Notes under the pieces: model-generated
Seen by the model: only the letters and a program-made list of their open reading frames with translations
What the model was told of the DNA's origin: nothing
Databases searched by the model: none
Translations under genes and position numbers: made by a program
Source: Portulaca oleracea
Taxonomy: Eukaryota > Streptophyta > Magnoliopsida > Caryophyllales > Portulacaceae
Reading direction: 5' to 3'
DNA length: 64,000 nucleotides
Assembly: GCA_029582165.1 (NCBI GenBank)
Contig: CM055883.1
Coordinates: forward strand, 22,594,001-22,658,000
Part shown: positions 32,931-44,124 of the stretch, in pieces
Position numbering within the stretch: the first letter of the stretch is position 1
How the letters are laid out: every line of letters begins with the position of its first letter

Positions 32931-34805
32931 TGATAACTGCGTTTCATGACTATATTTTTAGGGGTTTTTAATAGTGAATTAGGGAGAGTTTTATGTGTGA
33001 ACCTAGACTTTTATTCCAATTTCCCTACTACACTTGGTGTTGTTGTTTGTGATGTAAATTTGTAGGTTTTGAGATCAAAATACTGACAATTTCTCAACTT
33101 TTGGCAAGATTGAAGACACCACGGGCCTTTACATGTTATGCCCAAACCATGGTACAAATTTGGGACAGAAAGGAGCAAGCCGTGCCGGACGATGAACATC
33201 ACGATGCGCGTGGTGTAGCCACACCGTGGTGGGCTTGTTTTTTTTCGCCAACTTTTTTCACAAATAGAGAAAAGTGGATGAATGGATTTGATTTGTTCAA
33301 CTTTTCAACGGCCCAATCAAGAAAGAGATAAAGGGTAGAGAAAGGAAGGCCACTCAATTGATTCTTGGGCCATCATTTCGTTCGGTCCAATGAGAGAAGA
33401 AGAGATGAGCAAGAGGCGGTCCAATAACCAAAGAGTGAAGTGGGTAAATTGACATCATCAATTTAGATCACTCAATCGGCCCACTCACAAGAAGGGAGAT
33501 GTGGAGGAATTCACTTCATTCCTTCAAACATTAATGCGGCCCAATCACATGAGACCAAAAGAGGGCCATCAATTAATTGCATTAGGCCATCTTCATGTTG
33601 TCCAATCAAGAGAAGAGAAGTGAGGCCCAGTCAACCATTGACTCATTTTGCTGGACTTCGCCGAGACACAAAGCAAAATGGAAAAAGGAAAGACTGAGGC
33701 AATAGACATCACGGCCAGGCCGTGGTGAAGGCGGCGGTCCGTGGCAGACTACTGCTGCGTGGCTTGGCCTTGTTCCGCAAGCAAGAAAGTGGCGGTTATG
33801 AGATTTCTTCATATTTTTGACGATGATTTTGGGGGTTTTTCATTATTCACCCATCATTCTATTCATCCATCCACCCATCAAGGGAGAAAAGCCCTAAATC
33901 TATCCCTCCACTCATCAATTACTCCATCAAGACCAATATCAAGATTGATTCAAGAAGGATCAAGATCAAGATTCGGGAAGAAATTTTCATCGCTCATGAG
34001 GAAGACTCAGCACGGATCGAAAGGCTCGACGGTCCTATTCCTTGTAGTTTGTATTTCTTTTCGATTCTTTCTTTGTTTTAAGAATTAATTATGATGTTTG
34101 GAACTTGTGTCGTGTTTTCATTGAATATGAGTGAGTAGTTTCTTTGAATTCTAGGGTTTTGCAACCCGAAACAATGTGGTTTGATTAATTGTTATTAGTT
34201 TGTGCATGAATTTTTGATTAGAATCAATAGAAGGTTGTGTTTACCATGTTTATGAGTATTCTTAAGGCCTTGGATATTTGTAAGTTTGAGATTAACCTGA
34301 GAAGTACTGAAAGGTGAATAAGGGTAATCTGACTACCAACCTGTCTACCTAGGTTTGCGAAAGTTGAAAAAGGAGTAGTGAACTAGGGAATCATTAGATA
34401 ACCTGACCTTTTGAGACCTTCAATTTTGTTCAACCTAAAAGGCACACGAAAGTTGTTGATTAGGTTGTTCAGAATAATTCTTTTTAGCATCGAAAGTGCG
34501 ATAGGATTTAGAGGTTATCGATTCTTGATTCATTCTTGAATATATGATTGTGTAGGCTAAGTTTTAGTAATTGAACTCGTTGTTAGGTTAGGATCTCCCT
34601 AGAAATCTTTCTCTCTTGTTTAGAACTCTTTGATTGTTTTTCCCTGCTTTATTAGTTTTATTTAATTGTTAAACCATTTTCAAAACCCAAATCCTGATTA
34701 GCTTAGCAATCGTGATAGAGATTAGTTTTCTGTGCTGCTAAGTGAGTCCCTGTGGGATCGACCTTGACGTGCTACTACGTACACCGTGCGCTTGCGGCCC
34801 TGTCA
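32931..34805 (+). repeat. 3' LTR of element A
   Basis: It starts TGATAACTGCG and ends GCGGCCCTGTCA. The last 40 bases have diverged from the 5' copy, but the following GGCTC matches the left flank. The palindrome at 33710-33724 is the counterpart of the one at 29032. The open frames at 33741-34088 are shadows duplicated from the 5' LTR. Confidence 0.88.
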
Positions 34806-34810
34806 GGCTC

Positions 34811-35012
34811 CATGGCCAAGAGTGGGCAGCGAGAAGCGTGAGCACAACCCATGTCGCCAGCAAGGCCATGCGACTATGGCAGGGGCGGAGTGGGCTGGGG
34901 CGAGGAATGCATGCGCGCGCCTGTCTACAGCGAAGCCAAGGCGAAGCGACCATCGCAAATTTTTTTATTTCATGTTGCCAACCGTTGGAGAATAGCAAAA
35001 ATCATGGGATTA
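34811..35012. other. Spacer between element A and the pol-deleted gypsy element
   Basis: This short, moderately GC-rich stretch has no recognisable gene. Overlapping frames on both strands carry no motif. Confidence 0.6.
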
Positions 35013-35017
35013 TAATG

Positions 35018-36457
35018 AGATGGAAATCAGCCCACGCATAGTTCCCTAGGTCCAATCAAAAAGGCCCAATTGAAGATCCATCATACATATAGGGTCCTTC
35101 AACAAAGGACTTTGTCCAATTTAGGCCCAATAAGGAAGAATCGAATCATTCATAAAAGATGGATCAAAGAAGGATGATATAAAGTAGAAATACAAAGACA
35201 CATTCACATGGAGTGCTCCTTGTTTCAAGAGGATGTCCAAACATCCTAGTTGGGCCAATATCACGCCAAGAAGCCCAAGACACACGTCCAATATCAATTC
35301 AAGATTCCAAGCTTTGAATCTTACATTTTGATCTTTTGGATGTAATTTTATTATTTATAGCTTTTATTAGTTTTTCTAGATTAATGTAAAATGCCAAGTA
35401 AATTATAAACTTGAGCATCATAGGAGTGTGTGTGTGCAATTCACGTGTGATAGGCTAGATTAGGCGCTAAGTTAGCTAATTCTAGATTAGGATGGCTTAT
35501 TTTGTAACTAATCCATCTTGGACTAGGAAAGTCAATTCTAATTAAGATAAGGTAGTTGTAACCATCTCCCCTTAGGATAAGGAATCCAAATCCAAGAGGA
35601 GATTGGAATAGTTAAGCATCTAGGTTTAGTAATCCTTGGCTTTCACGCCAAGTAAGGATTCCTAGGGGAGTTAGGACTCTCCTAGTATAAATAGCCTAGG
35701 CTTTAATCGTTTTAATCAATCGATTTAGAAATATGAAACCCTTTAAGCTTTTAGCTTTCCCTCGAATGTTTGGATAAACCTCACCCCTTTCTTCTATTGT
35801 ATCTTGGTCTAGCACCCAAGTGGTTAGGAAGAACTTGATCCTAGGTTGCGGTCTAGATCAAGTTAACCCTAGGTTGTCTATCTTGTGGATTCAAGTTAGA
35901 AACCTAGTTCTATCCGTTCTTACCTTTTTATCAATATAGTTAAGGTAATTACATTGTGAGCTTTCTATCAATACAGTTAAGTCACAACCCAACCCTATCT
36001 CCTTTTCCCTCAAACCACACGCCATCTTTCCACCTCCTTCACTCCCCACAAACATCCTCCACCTCCTCAACAAACACCACCTCCTTTCTTTTCTCTCTCC
36101 ATAACAACCTCCCAACAAACTCCCTCTCTCTCCTCCAACAACCCAACAATCTCCCCTCACCATCAAGACCAACATCCCCCTCTCTCTCCCCTACCTCCTA
36201 CCTCATGTCACCCTCCTCCATATTCCCCTTCCAAGAATCAATCATCCCTCTCTCTTCCCATTCAAGATTCAACCCTTCTTGAATCTTGAAACCACAAAAG
36301 CCCTCACGGCAAATAACCTCCACAAAGAACCCTTTTCACGAGAACCACCCCTCTCTTCCCTCCTTAATCTCGTGAACCACCCCCTCCTTATTGTTTGGTT
36401 ACATGTGTTTCGTGTATTATTGGAATCAAGAACCTTTCTTGATCCGGTAATACATCA
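35018..36457 (+). repeat. 5' LTR of the pol-deleted gypsy element
   Basis: This 1440-bp copy aligns with 38921-40364 with few differences. It ends GGTAATACATCA. U3 contains the hairpin CTTGGC-TTTCAC-GCCAAG at 35635-35652, about 35 bp before the TATA box. The 3' part is pyrimidine-rich. Confidence 0.93.
35686..35694 (+). promoter_or_regulatory. TATA box of the 5' LTR (TATAAATAG)
   Basis: A consensus TATA box lies in the middle of the LTR, just after an inverted CTAGGGGAG/CTCTCCTAG pair. The same box is present at 39591-39599 in the 3' LTR. Confidence 0.7.
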
Positions 36458-36461
36458 AAAG

Positions 36462-36473
36462 TGGTATTAGAGC
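36462..36473 (+). other. Primer-binding site TGGTATTAGAGC
   Basis: It starts four bases after the LTR end. It differs by one base from the canonical initiator tRNA-Met site TGGTATCAGAGC. Confidence 0.85.
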
Positions 36474-36776
36474 TCTAGGTTAAGTTTGAGTGTAAACGAA
36501 ACACGTAACCTTCTAATCCAAAAGCTTAACCTGCCAATCCACAGGTTTAACCTGCAATCCAAACACATAACCTTCAAACCTTGAATACCAACCTGCAACC
36601 CTAAACTACACAAACAGCCCAAACACATTCCCTTCCCTACCCAACGTCAATCTAGACGTTCCACAACCCGTCCCATTGCGTCAGGAAGCAATAATCAAGA
36701 AGGTGGAGACCCTACTGAACAATGGAAACAAGAGAAAGCAGAACTTGAAGGAAGAATCGCTTATCTTTCTGATCAG

Positions 36777-37640
36777 TTGAAGCGATACATGAATCTGCAA
36801 TTTAGGACACTACGGAGGCAAGAAGAAGAAGAAGCCATCCCCAGCAGTCCTAGCGAAACTGAGCACTCTATTGGCTCAAGCAGGAGGTCACGTCACCTTA
36901 GACCCCCTCCAAGGGAAGAAAGACTCGACTTCAAAGTTGACATCCCTGAATTCGACGGTAATCTTGATCCTGAAATCTTTCTTGATTGGATTCAAACTGT
37001 CGAACGAGTCTTTGATTTGAAAGATGTCGCTGATGATAAGAAGGTCAAGTATATTGTTTTAAAACTTTGAAAGCATGCTAGTATTTGGTGGACTAATCTA
37101 CAGAAAAAGAGACAACATGTCGGGAAAGAAAAGATCCGTTCTTGGGAGAAGATGAAAAAGAAACTCCATTCAAAGTTTCTTCCTACAAGCTACTTCAAAG
37201 ACAACTACTTTCGTCTACAACAACTATCCCATGGGTCTAAATCCGTTGAAGAATATACTAAGGAATTCGAACACCTACTCTGGAGGTGTGATCTGAAAGA
37301 AGATGAACCTCAAACTCTTGTGAGGTATCTTGCTGGCTTAAACGAAAACAAAAGGTATGTGGTGGAACTTCACCTTATGAAACTCTTGATGAATTGAGTA
37401 CTTTGACTAACAAAGTGGAACAACAAAAGAAAAGAAGAGGCAAGGAGATGCCAAATAGGAACCCTAGTTCCCAAAGAACTCCCTACACGCCTCAAACATA
37501 CACCCCACAAAAAAGCCAAACCCACTCCTAACCGTCCGCCACAAAAACACCCAATCCTACCCCTCAAACCGCCCCTAAGTCCGTTCCAGCTCCACCCACG
37601 GATAAAAAGAGGTGCTTTAGGTGTCAAGGGCTCGGTCATA
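36777..37640 (+). pseudogene. Gypsy gag with CCHC knuckle, interrupted
   Basis: The capsid part is clear: IPEFDGNLDPEIFLDWIQTV, then KHASIWWTNL, then FLPTSYFKDNYFRLQQL, and YTKEFEHLLWRCDL. A TGA near 37068 breaks the frame between KL and KHAS. A frameshift follows near 37365-37400. The zinc knuckle CFRCQGLGHIASEC lies at about 37610-37655 in another frame. The coding sequence upstream of 36777 is open but has no convincing start codon. The gene is non-functional in this copy. Confidence 0.85.
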
Positions 37641-37675
37641 TTGCTTCAGAGTGTCCAAACAAGAGGGCAATCACA

Positions 37676-38479
37676 TTGCTAGAATTTCAGAATGCTCTGT
37701 TTGAACCCGAACCGACGGATATCGAAGAAGAAACCCACGCCTGTCACAACGAATATAAAGAAAAGGTCGTGGAAGAACCAGATCAAGGAGAGATGCTGGT
37801 TGTGAGGATAATATTGAATAGCTCTCCAGTCCCTGAAGACCTGCAACAACGGGAAGCTATCTTCCATTCCCGCTGTACTGTGCAAGGGAAAGTTTGTTCT
37901 TTGATCGTCGATGGTGGAAGCTGTACTAATGCGGTTTCAACTACTATGGTGAACAAACTACAGCTACCTACAAGCACACACCCCACGCCATACACAGTAC
38001 AATGGATCAGCTCGGGTAAAGGTTTAAAGGTGACTCAACGTTGTTTGGTAAGCTTTTCTATTGGAAAGTCTTATCAAGATTCTATCTGGTGTGATGTACT
38101 ACCTATGGAAGCCTGTCATATTCTGCTTGGAAGACCATGGTTATTTGACAGGAGTGTTACACATGATGGAAGAGCTAACACATACACCTTGATGGTAAAA
38201 AACAAGATGGTCACGTTAGCTCCCCTAAAGACATCACCAACAACAACCGGGAATGATTCAAAACTTGTATCTTTCATGATCACTGAACGCCCTGAGTTTA
38301 GTGAACACAAGGAGGTCATTCCTACATCAACTAGTCTCGTGAAATCAGCAGAAAAATCACCCCTTGTCGCTCCTCACGAGAACTCAACTGAAGAGACCTC
38401 ACCTAGGTCCAGTCAACGTGAACGTTGCAGGAGATCACGTGAACCCCACTGCTGCTCCAAGGGTTCGAAATACAGCTGA
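37676..38479 (+). pseudogene. Gypsy aspartic protease region
   Basis: A 267-residue frame follows the zinc knuckle. It contains the protease active-site-like LIVDGGSCTNAVS and the closing ILLGRPWLFDRSVTHDGR typical of plant gypsy proteases. The C-terminal ~80 residues are Ser/Thr/Glu-rich linker. RT should follow but is deleted. The usual D-T/S-G triad is D-G-G here, which is common in plant gypsy elements. Confidence 0.85.
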
Positions 38480-38920
38480 TGGTCACGCCAAGGGTATGAT
38501 CAAGAAGGAAACTGTTCATCCAAGTGCCCTAGTGATCGCAAAGGAGAAAGAAAATAACCGGGTTCAAATTCAATTAGGGATTACTGCTGCTGAAATCCCA
38601 AGAAGTCTCGCTGTATGGTTAGCCACACCTTGTGACCTAATCTATGTTCTTTATGTTATTATGAGACTTATGAATCAGGTTCTGAAGTCCTTCATGAGCA
38701 AGTGTGTCCTAGACACATTCATGCATAGCAAAAGTTAGAAAGATCGATCACTTCACAGACTCCAGGTACACGTGAAGGTCCTGATTCACGTGGAGTTTAT
38801 TAGCACAACCATGGTTCATGTGGAGGTCCTGATCCACGTGAAGATTCTAGTTGGGCTACGTGAAGTCTTTAAACTTGAACTTCCAAGTTTGAGGACAAAC
38901 TTCTTTCAACTAGGGTGGAA
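38480..38920 (+). pseudogene. Remnant of pol: short RT scrap and C-terminal end, joined by a G-box-rich stretch
   Basis: At 38660-38735 the frame reads MRLMNQVLKSFMSKC, the RT segment just before the YxDD motif, but the catalytic motif itself is lost. At 38875-38918 LPSLRTNFFQLGWND matches the closing motif of gypsy pol; the CRM-like element has LPSLRSNFSEPEED at its own end. Everything between is deleted. The joining stretch contains repeated CACGTG words at 38436, 38769, 38787 and 38835. Confidence 0.75.
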
Positions 38921-40364
38921 TGATGAAAATCAGCCCACGCATACTTCCCTAGGCCCAATCAAGCAGGCCCAATTGAAGATCCATCATACATATAAGGTCC
39001 TTCAACAAAGAACTTTGTCCAATTCAGGCCCAATAAGGAAGAATCGAATCATTCATAAAAGATGGATCAAAGAAGGAGGATATAAAGTAGAAATACAAAG
39101 ACCCATTCACATGGAGTGCTCCTTGTTTCAAGAGGATGTCCAAACATCCTAGTTAGGCCAATATCACGCCAAGAAGCCCAAGACACACGCCCAAGATCAG
39201 TTCAAGATTCCAAGCTTTGAATCTTGCAGTTTGATCTTTTGGATGTAATTTTATTATTTATAGCTTTTATTAGTTTTTCTAGAATAATGTAAGATGCCAA
39301 GTAAATTATAAACTTGAGCATCATAGGAGTGTGTGTGTGTGCAATTCACGTGTGATAGGCTAGATTAGGCGTCAAGTTAGCTAATTCTAGATTAGGATGG
39401 CTTATTTTGTAACTAATCCATCTTGGATTAAGAAAGCCAATTCTAATTAGGATATGGTAGTTGTAACCATCTCCTCTTAGGATAAGGAATCCTAATCCAA
39501 GAGGAGATTGGAATAGTTAAGCATCTAGGTTTAGTATTCCTTGGCTTGCACGCCAAGTAAGGATTCCTAGGGGAGTTAGGACTCTCCTAGTATAAATAGC
39601 CTAGGCTTGTAATCGTTTCAATCAATCGATTTAGAAATATGAAACCCTTTAAGCTTTTAGCTTTCCCTTGAGTGTTTGGATAAACCTCACCCCTTTCTTC
39701 TATTGTATCTTGGTCTGGCACCCACGTGGTTAGGAAGAGCCTGATCCTAGGTTGCGGTCTAGATCAAGTTAGCCCTAGGTTGTCTATCTTGTGGATTCAA
39801 GTTAGAAACCTAGTTCTATCCGTTCTTACCTTTCTATCAATATAGTTAAGGTAATTACATTGTGAGCTTTCTGTCAATACAGTTAAGTCACAACCCAACC
39901 CTATCTCCTTTTCCCTCAAACCATACGCCATCTTTCAACCTCCTTCACTCCCCACAAACGTCCTCCTCCTCCTCAACAATCATCACCTCCTTTCTTTTCT
40001 CTCTCCATAACAACCTCCCGACAAACTCCCTCTCTCTCCTCCAACAACCCAACAATCTCCCCCTCACCATCAAGACCAACGTCCCCCTCTCTCTCCCCTA
40101 CCTCCTACCTCATGTCACCCTCCTCCATATTCCCCTTCCAAGAATCAATCATCCCTCTCTCTTCCCATTCAAGATTCAACCCTTCTTGAATCTTGAAACC
40201 ACAAAAGCCCTCACGGCAAATAACCTCCACAAAGAACCCTTTTCACGAGAACCACCCCTCTCTTCCCTCCTTAATCTCGTGAACCACCCCCTCCTTATTG
40301 TTTGGTTACACGTGTTTCGTGTATTATTGGAATCAAGAACCTTTCTTGATCCGGTAATACATCA
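38921..40364 (+). repeat. 3' LTR of the pol-deleted gypsy element
   Basis: It starts TGATGAAAATCAGCCC directly after the purine-rich AGGGTGGAA and ends GGTAATACATCA. The 1444-bp length matches the 5' LTR. The frame at 39862-40392 is a Pro/Ser-rich shadow of the pyrimidine-rich U5. Confidence 0.93.
39591..39599 (+). promoter_or_regulatory. TATA box of the 3' LTR (TATAAATAG)
   Basis: This is the counterpart of the box at 35686-35694, in the same context after CTAGGGGAG and CTCTCCTAG. Confidence 0.65.
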
Positions 40365-40480
40365 TAATGCAAGCAGTAACATGACCGTTTAGGATGATTT
40401 GATCCCAAATTTGGCTTTGGTGGAGATGTTATTAATAGCCTTGCATGTAGTAGTACATATCATCCCCTCTTCCATTCCTA

Positions 40481-40920
40481 TTGTGCTTCATTAGAGAGAT
40501 CAAATTGCAGCTATTTAATGGCGTTCAAGAAAAAGTATGCAAGATGGATGAGCACGTTGTCCAAGAAAGAGATAAGAGAGTTAGGGAGATAAAAGTTGAC
40601 TCATCTGCTGAGTGTAGGACAAGTATGAGTCAACTAAGGGAGATACAAGCTGACTCATCTGTTGAGTCTACAACAAGTACGAGTAAACTATGACTTTCTT
40701 CGAGTCGCGGATACGTTCTGGGATGCAAAGATGCACGTCTCTCGATTCAGGGTAAAGGAGTTGAGCCCCTTATTGGAAGAATGGTTCTCGATTCTGGGGT
40801 CAAATAATTATGCACTACTGACATTATCGTCGTTGTTCACCTATATCGGCAAGGAGTATGAGGAGCTGTTGTGTCTCCCATCCCGGGTTATAGGGATTGC
40901 TCTAATTGGCAAAAAAGTGC
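40481..40920 (+). pseudogene. Fragment with a plant mobile-domain-like motif
   Basis: The frame 40662-40920 contains YDFLRVADTFWDAKMHVSRF, then ELSPLLEEWFSILG. This resembles the FWD-HVFRF-EL-PTLEE pattern of a widespread plant protein family of unclear, probably transposon-related, function (plant mobile domain or DUF7745 type, from memory). Upstream at 40481-40693 is a coiled, acidic stretch with a repeated VDSSAE/ADSSVE unit. The two frames overlap, so a frameshift is likely. No start or full domain is present. Confidence 0.4.
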
Positions 40921-40927
40921 ACTACCA

Positions 40928-41067
40928 ATGTAACACCCCTAGACTCATAATCACCAGATTAGGGGTAACCACCTTATCATCTGGTGATTAGCGCAGCGGA
41001 TTAAGGAGTCCAAGGACAATACCGCCGTGCAACCACGATGGACAAGGCTACCATGCACACCAGACTT
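40928..41067 (+). repeat. Truncated gypsy-type LTR start (TGTAACACCCC)
   Basis: The segment begins TGTAACACCCCTAGACTC, a form common at the start of Tekay-type LTRs. It stops after about 140 bp at the element B junction. Near its start is a perfect 10-bp inverted repeat, ATCACCAGAT and ATCTGGTGAT. Confidence 0.4.
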
Positions 41068-42391
41068 CCACTAGTTGCACCTCTAGAACTTGTTTTGCAT
41101 CTTGTTCGAGACTGCATCTTTGCATTACATATTGTGACAATATGATTGAAGCATTCTTTTCTACATAGCCAAACAGCCTCCCTAACAATATTATTACCGT
41201 TCTTTAGCCCCGCCTAGCCTTTGATTACCTCTCTGTTTGGATGTTGTGAGATTTCATTAATCCAGGAGTGAAAATTGGTTCGGTGTTGCTACAAATGAGT
41301 GAGATGTTGGGGTGTGAATTTTATTGAATTGGGTCAAATTATATTTCACAATTATTATGAGTTAGCTAATTGGTTATGATGTTCTTTTGATGTATTGAGG
41401 TCGAAGCTAAGTTTATATATATATTCGTGTTTCTTCTCCCTTGATCACCCACCAAAAAAAATATATATATGAAAAAAAGGGTGATTAAGGGTAACTTAAT
41501 TAAGAGTTCTTAGCTTTTGACCAGGTTGTAAAGTTTGATAAGGTGTTTTGTTCTTAATGAGGGAGAAAAGTGAGTTCCTTGCATACATTAAGCAAGAAGG
41601 TGAGTTGAGAGAAAATCTTTGTTGAAAATCAATCCAAGCGTGACTCTTTAACTCCTCATATCCAAATATTACCACTCTTTTCCCCTTAACCTAAGCCTCG
41701 TTATAACCCTAAAGAGTCCTCTTGATTGTCACTTGTGTATTTGCATACTAGCAGTGGAGACGAGATTCTTACCAAGCCTATGGTAGGTTGTTTCTTTTGG
41801 TCTGAGTATGAGAAAAACCCAAATACACATTCAAATTTGAGTGTTTGAGCGTTCATTTTTGTATCCTAAAGTGAGGTTTGCTCTTTTGACTGGCCTACGT
41901 CCATAACCAACCGCGCATATTTGCATTTATCTTAAGCCTGTTGGCGGTTTTTCGCATCTAAAGTACTTGTTCTCTCTACTTAGTTTCGAAAACTTCATTC
42001 TGTCTATTTTACACTGATTTTGTTCTCTTCCAGATTGATCTTGGTATTTGCTTGTTGAATCGATATGTTTGATTGGTTAGCCTGTTGGGGTGTTTAATTG
42101 TATTTGTAACCTTTTTCCTTTTTTTAGTTATTTTGTTTCTTCTTTTTCCTTTTTCTTTCTCGAGTCTTTTCGTTTTTAATCTGAGTCTACTTTTTTCTCT
42201 AGATTTTGTGGGTATATCTTCTGCAAACCCTCACGAGACCTACTCGCCCACTAGGGGAAACCTAGGGATTTAAAGGGCTTGTTGCATATGCTAAATGCAA
42301 CCGTGATTCCTACGAAAGTGAGTTAGGGTAGTTAGTTACTTTTTATTTCTTGTTTTAGTTTGCTCGGGGCGAGCAAACCCTTGTGTGTGAG
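41068..42391 (+). repeat. Element B, first copy of the 3' non-coding region
   Basis: It is nearly identical to 44831-46153. The stretch includes a TATATATAT run near 41410 and the conserved CTCACGAGACCTACTC and TTTAAAGGGCTTG blocks also seen at 10140-10195. It ends with the stem-loop at 42358-42378. Confidence 0.75.
42358..42378 (+). other. Pre-LTR stem-loop GTTTGCTCG-GGG-CGAGCAAAC (first copy)
   Basis: Perfect 9-bp arms enclose a GGG loop, 13 bp before the LTR. The second copy at 46120-46140 has TGAGCAAAC, so one G-C pair becomes a G-U pair and the stem survives. Confidence 0.8.
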
Positions 42392-43590
42392 TGTTGTTCG
42401 GTCTCGGTTCGAGCCGAATTAATATCTTTTATAAGGAGTTTTGCTTGTCTTTAATAATTAATTTAGGAATTTTATTATGTTTTTATGTATTTTGCATTAT
42501 TATTAGATTTTACAGTATTTTATTATTTTTGTTTATTATAAATCAAATTAATAAAAACAAATAAAATTAGAAAACAAATAAATAAAATAAAACCCTGAAT
42601 TCTAAACCCAGTCTAAATCCAACCCAATCCTACTTACTCTTTTCTCGGCCCAACATCCCAGCCCAGTTCTCGGCCCACCTCTAAAACCCAATCCAACTCC
42701 CTCCAACCCAGAAACCCTAAAACCCGCGCTCCACAAAACCCTAACCCATTTACCCACGCCCGAACCGTTTCCCCCTTCTTTTCTTTCCCTCTGCCGACAC
42801 CCTAATCTCATTTTCCCCCGTCCCCCTCTTCTTTCTTTTTCATTTCCCTTTCTTCTTTCTTCTTCCTTTTCCCCTCGGATCCCTTTCTCTTTCTTTCTTT
42901 CTCCTTTCCTTTCCCGATCCTCCTTCTTCCTCAGATTCTTCTTCTTTTCTTCTTTCTTCTTTCTTTCTTCTTCTTTCTGTTGAATCCTCATCATTCTTCT
43001 TCTTCTTCTTCTCGATTTCTTGCAGTCAACAAACATACAACCGACATCCAGTCCACCATAATCATTCATCTTCTTATCTCATCTCATTTTTCATTTAAGT
43101 TCTCGCTATATGTCTCGAATTCTCATCCTTTTTCTCTTCTCATGTGCAGATTCGAGTTCGATGCAAAGTCCATCATCACCAACCGAACACATCTAAATCG
43201 TTCAAATTTGAAGAAGATCGACGGTCAAAAAATTGAAGAGGAAGCTTGATGATGTGTATAAAAGGGGAAGAAGGAGGAAGACAACGGGGGGAGTCCAGTG
43301 AAGATCCGGAAGGTCGGTTTTTGGGGGGTGACAACCCAGAAATCGTCAATCGGCATCTTAGGGTTAGAATTAGATTAGGTTTAATTCTTGATTTTATTCT
43401 CTGTTTTGAATATCTAATTTCGTCTTCCTTGTTAATCGATTTTAGGATTTTGATCTTGAATGTTTGAAAGTTTCGATTATGAGATTTTTGGGTTGCAAAT
43501 GATTTGATCTGTAATGTTAGAATTTCTAGCATAATTTGGATAGTTGTTGAACTTTGATACAGAGCTGTTGATGAAAGTCATAGTAAATTT
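42392..43590 (+). repeat. Element B, first LTR, truncated at its 3' end
   Basis: It starts TGTTGTTCGGTCTC and follows the second LTR up to GAAAGTCATAGTAAATTT. Then it switches to the ORF sequence ATTGAATGTGTGCTTG. The last ~620 bp of the LTR are missing. The CT-rich stretch at 42770-43000 produces spurious Lys/Arg/Glu-rich frames on the minus strand. Confidence 0.75.
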
Positions 43591-44124
43591 GTGATTGAAT
43601 GTGTGCTTGATACTGAACTATTCACTTTCAATAAGAATCATTGTATTAATGAGGCATTAGCTACCCTTCCTTGCGAGTCCAATGATGTAAAATCTTTTGA
43701 GGATGAACTGGAGTATTTGGGGATTGATCCTAAATGTTTGAACTTGGTTTGTGACAATGACATTTTTGATGGTGATATGCTTTATGAGTCGTTGTTTGCA
43801 TACAAGTCTATGCATGAAAAAGTTCAGGAATGTGTTGTATTGCCCCCTCCCGTTGATTTGCATACTCCATTTACAAGTCAATGGGAGGAATCAATTGTCT
43901 TGTCTCCTTTTAAGGTGCCTAGAAAAGTTTTTTATATTCCTGCATTCCATCATTTCTATGACTTTTCTAAGGCATTTGATAAACTGTTAAGAGCACTAAC
44001 ATTTGTTGATGTACCTTTGAGATTGTGCTCTTACCTACACCATTCTGAGATGCATTCACGGATGCATGACTTATTACTACGGGCGTTGAATGGTTCTGAC
44101 ATGGTGCCCGACGTCCTGAGGTGA
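43591..44124 (+). pseudogene. C-terminal half of the gag-only family ORF (element B)
   Basis: The 177-residue frame begins MIECVLDTELFTF and ends ALNGSDMVPDVLR. It matches the C-terminal product of element C (58055-58756) along its whole length, for example GIDPKCLNLVCDNDIFDGDM and AFDKLLRALTFVDVPLRLCS. Element A keeps only the KFDKLLRALT part. The conservation of a domain without polymerase motifs suggests a shared product of this family. Its N-terminal half was lost at the LTR junction. Confidence 0.75.

Larger units (their letters stand above)
28253..34805 (+). mobile_element. Element A: complete gag-only LTR retrotransposon, TSD GGCTC
   Basis: The 6553-bp element has LTRs of about 1.87 kb, a primer site, one gag-derived frame, a long 3' non-coding region, a pre-LTR stem-loop, a purine tract and a 3' LTR. 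Five-bp duplications GGCTC lie at 28248-28252 and 34806-34810. The two LTRs are nearly identical over most of their length. Protease, RT, RNase H and integrase are absent, and the 2.8-kb interior leaves no room for them. The element must therefore have relied on another element for enzymes. The primer site is the type used by Athila elements. Confidence 0.9.
35018..40364 (+). mobile_element. Complete non-autonomous gypsy element with pol deleted, TSD TAATG
   Basis: The 5347-bp element has two LTRs of about 1.44 kb, a tRNA-iMet primer site, a broken gag-protease region, a short RT scrap and the very end of pol. Five-bp duplications TAATG lie at 35013-35017 and 40365-40369. The first base of the 5' LTR is A instead of T, which accounts for AGATGG versus TGATGA at the two LTR starts. 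Nearly all of RT, RNase H and integrase is missing, with the deletion within 38480-38880. It must have been moved by enzymes from a relative. Confidence 0.92.

Noticed and set aside
42602..43069. Lys/Glu/Arg-rich minus-strand protein (repeated at 46475-46846)
   Set aside because: It is the complement of a CT-rich LTR stretch and appears twice only because the LTR is duplicated.
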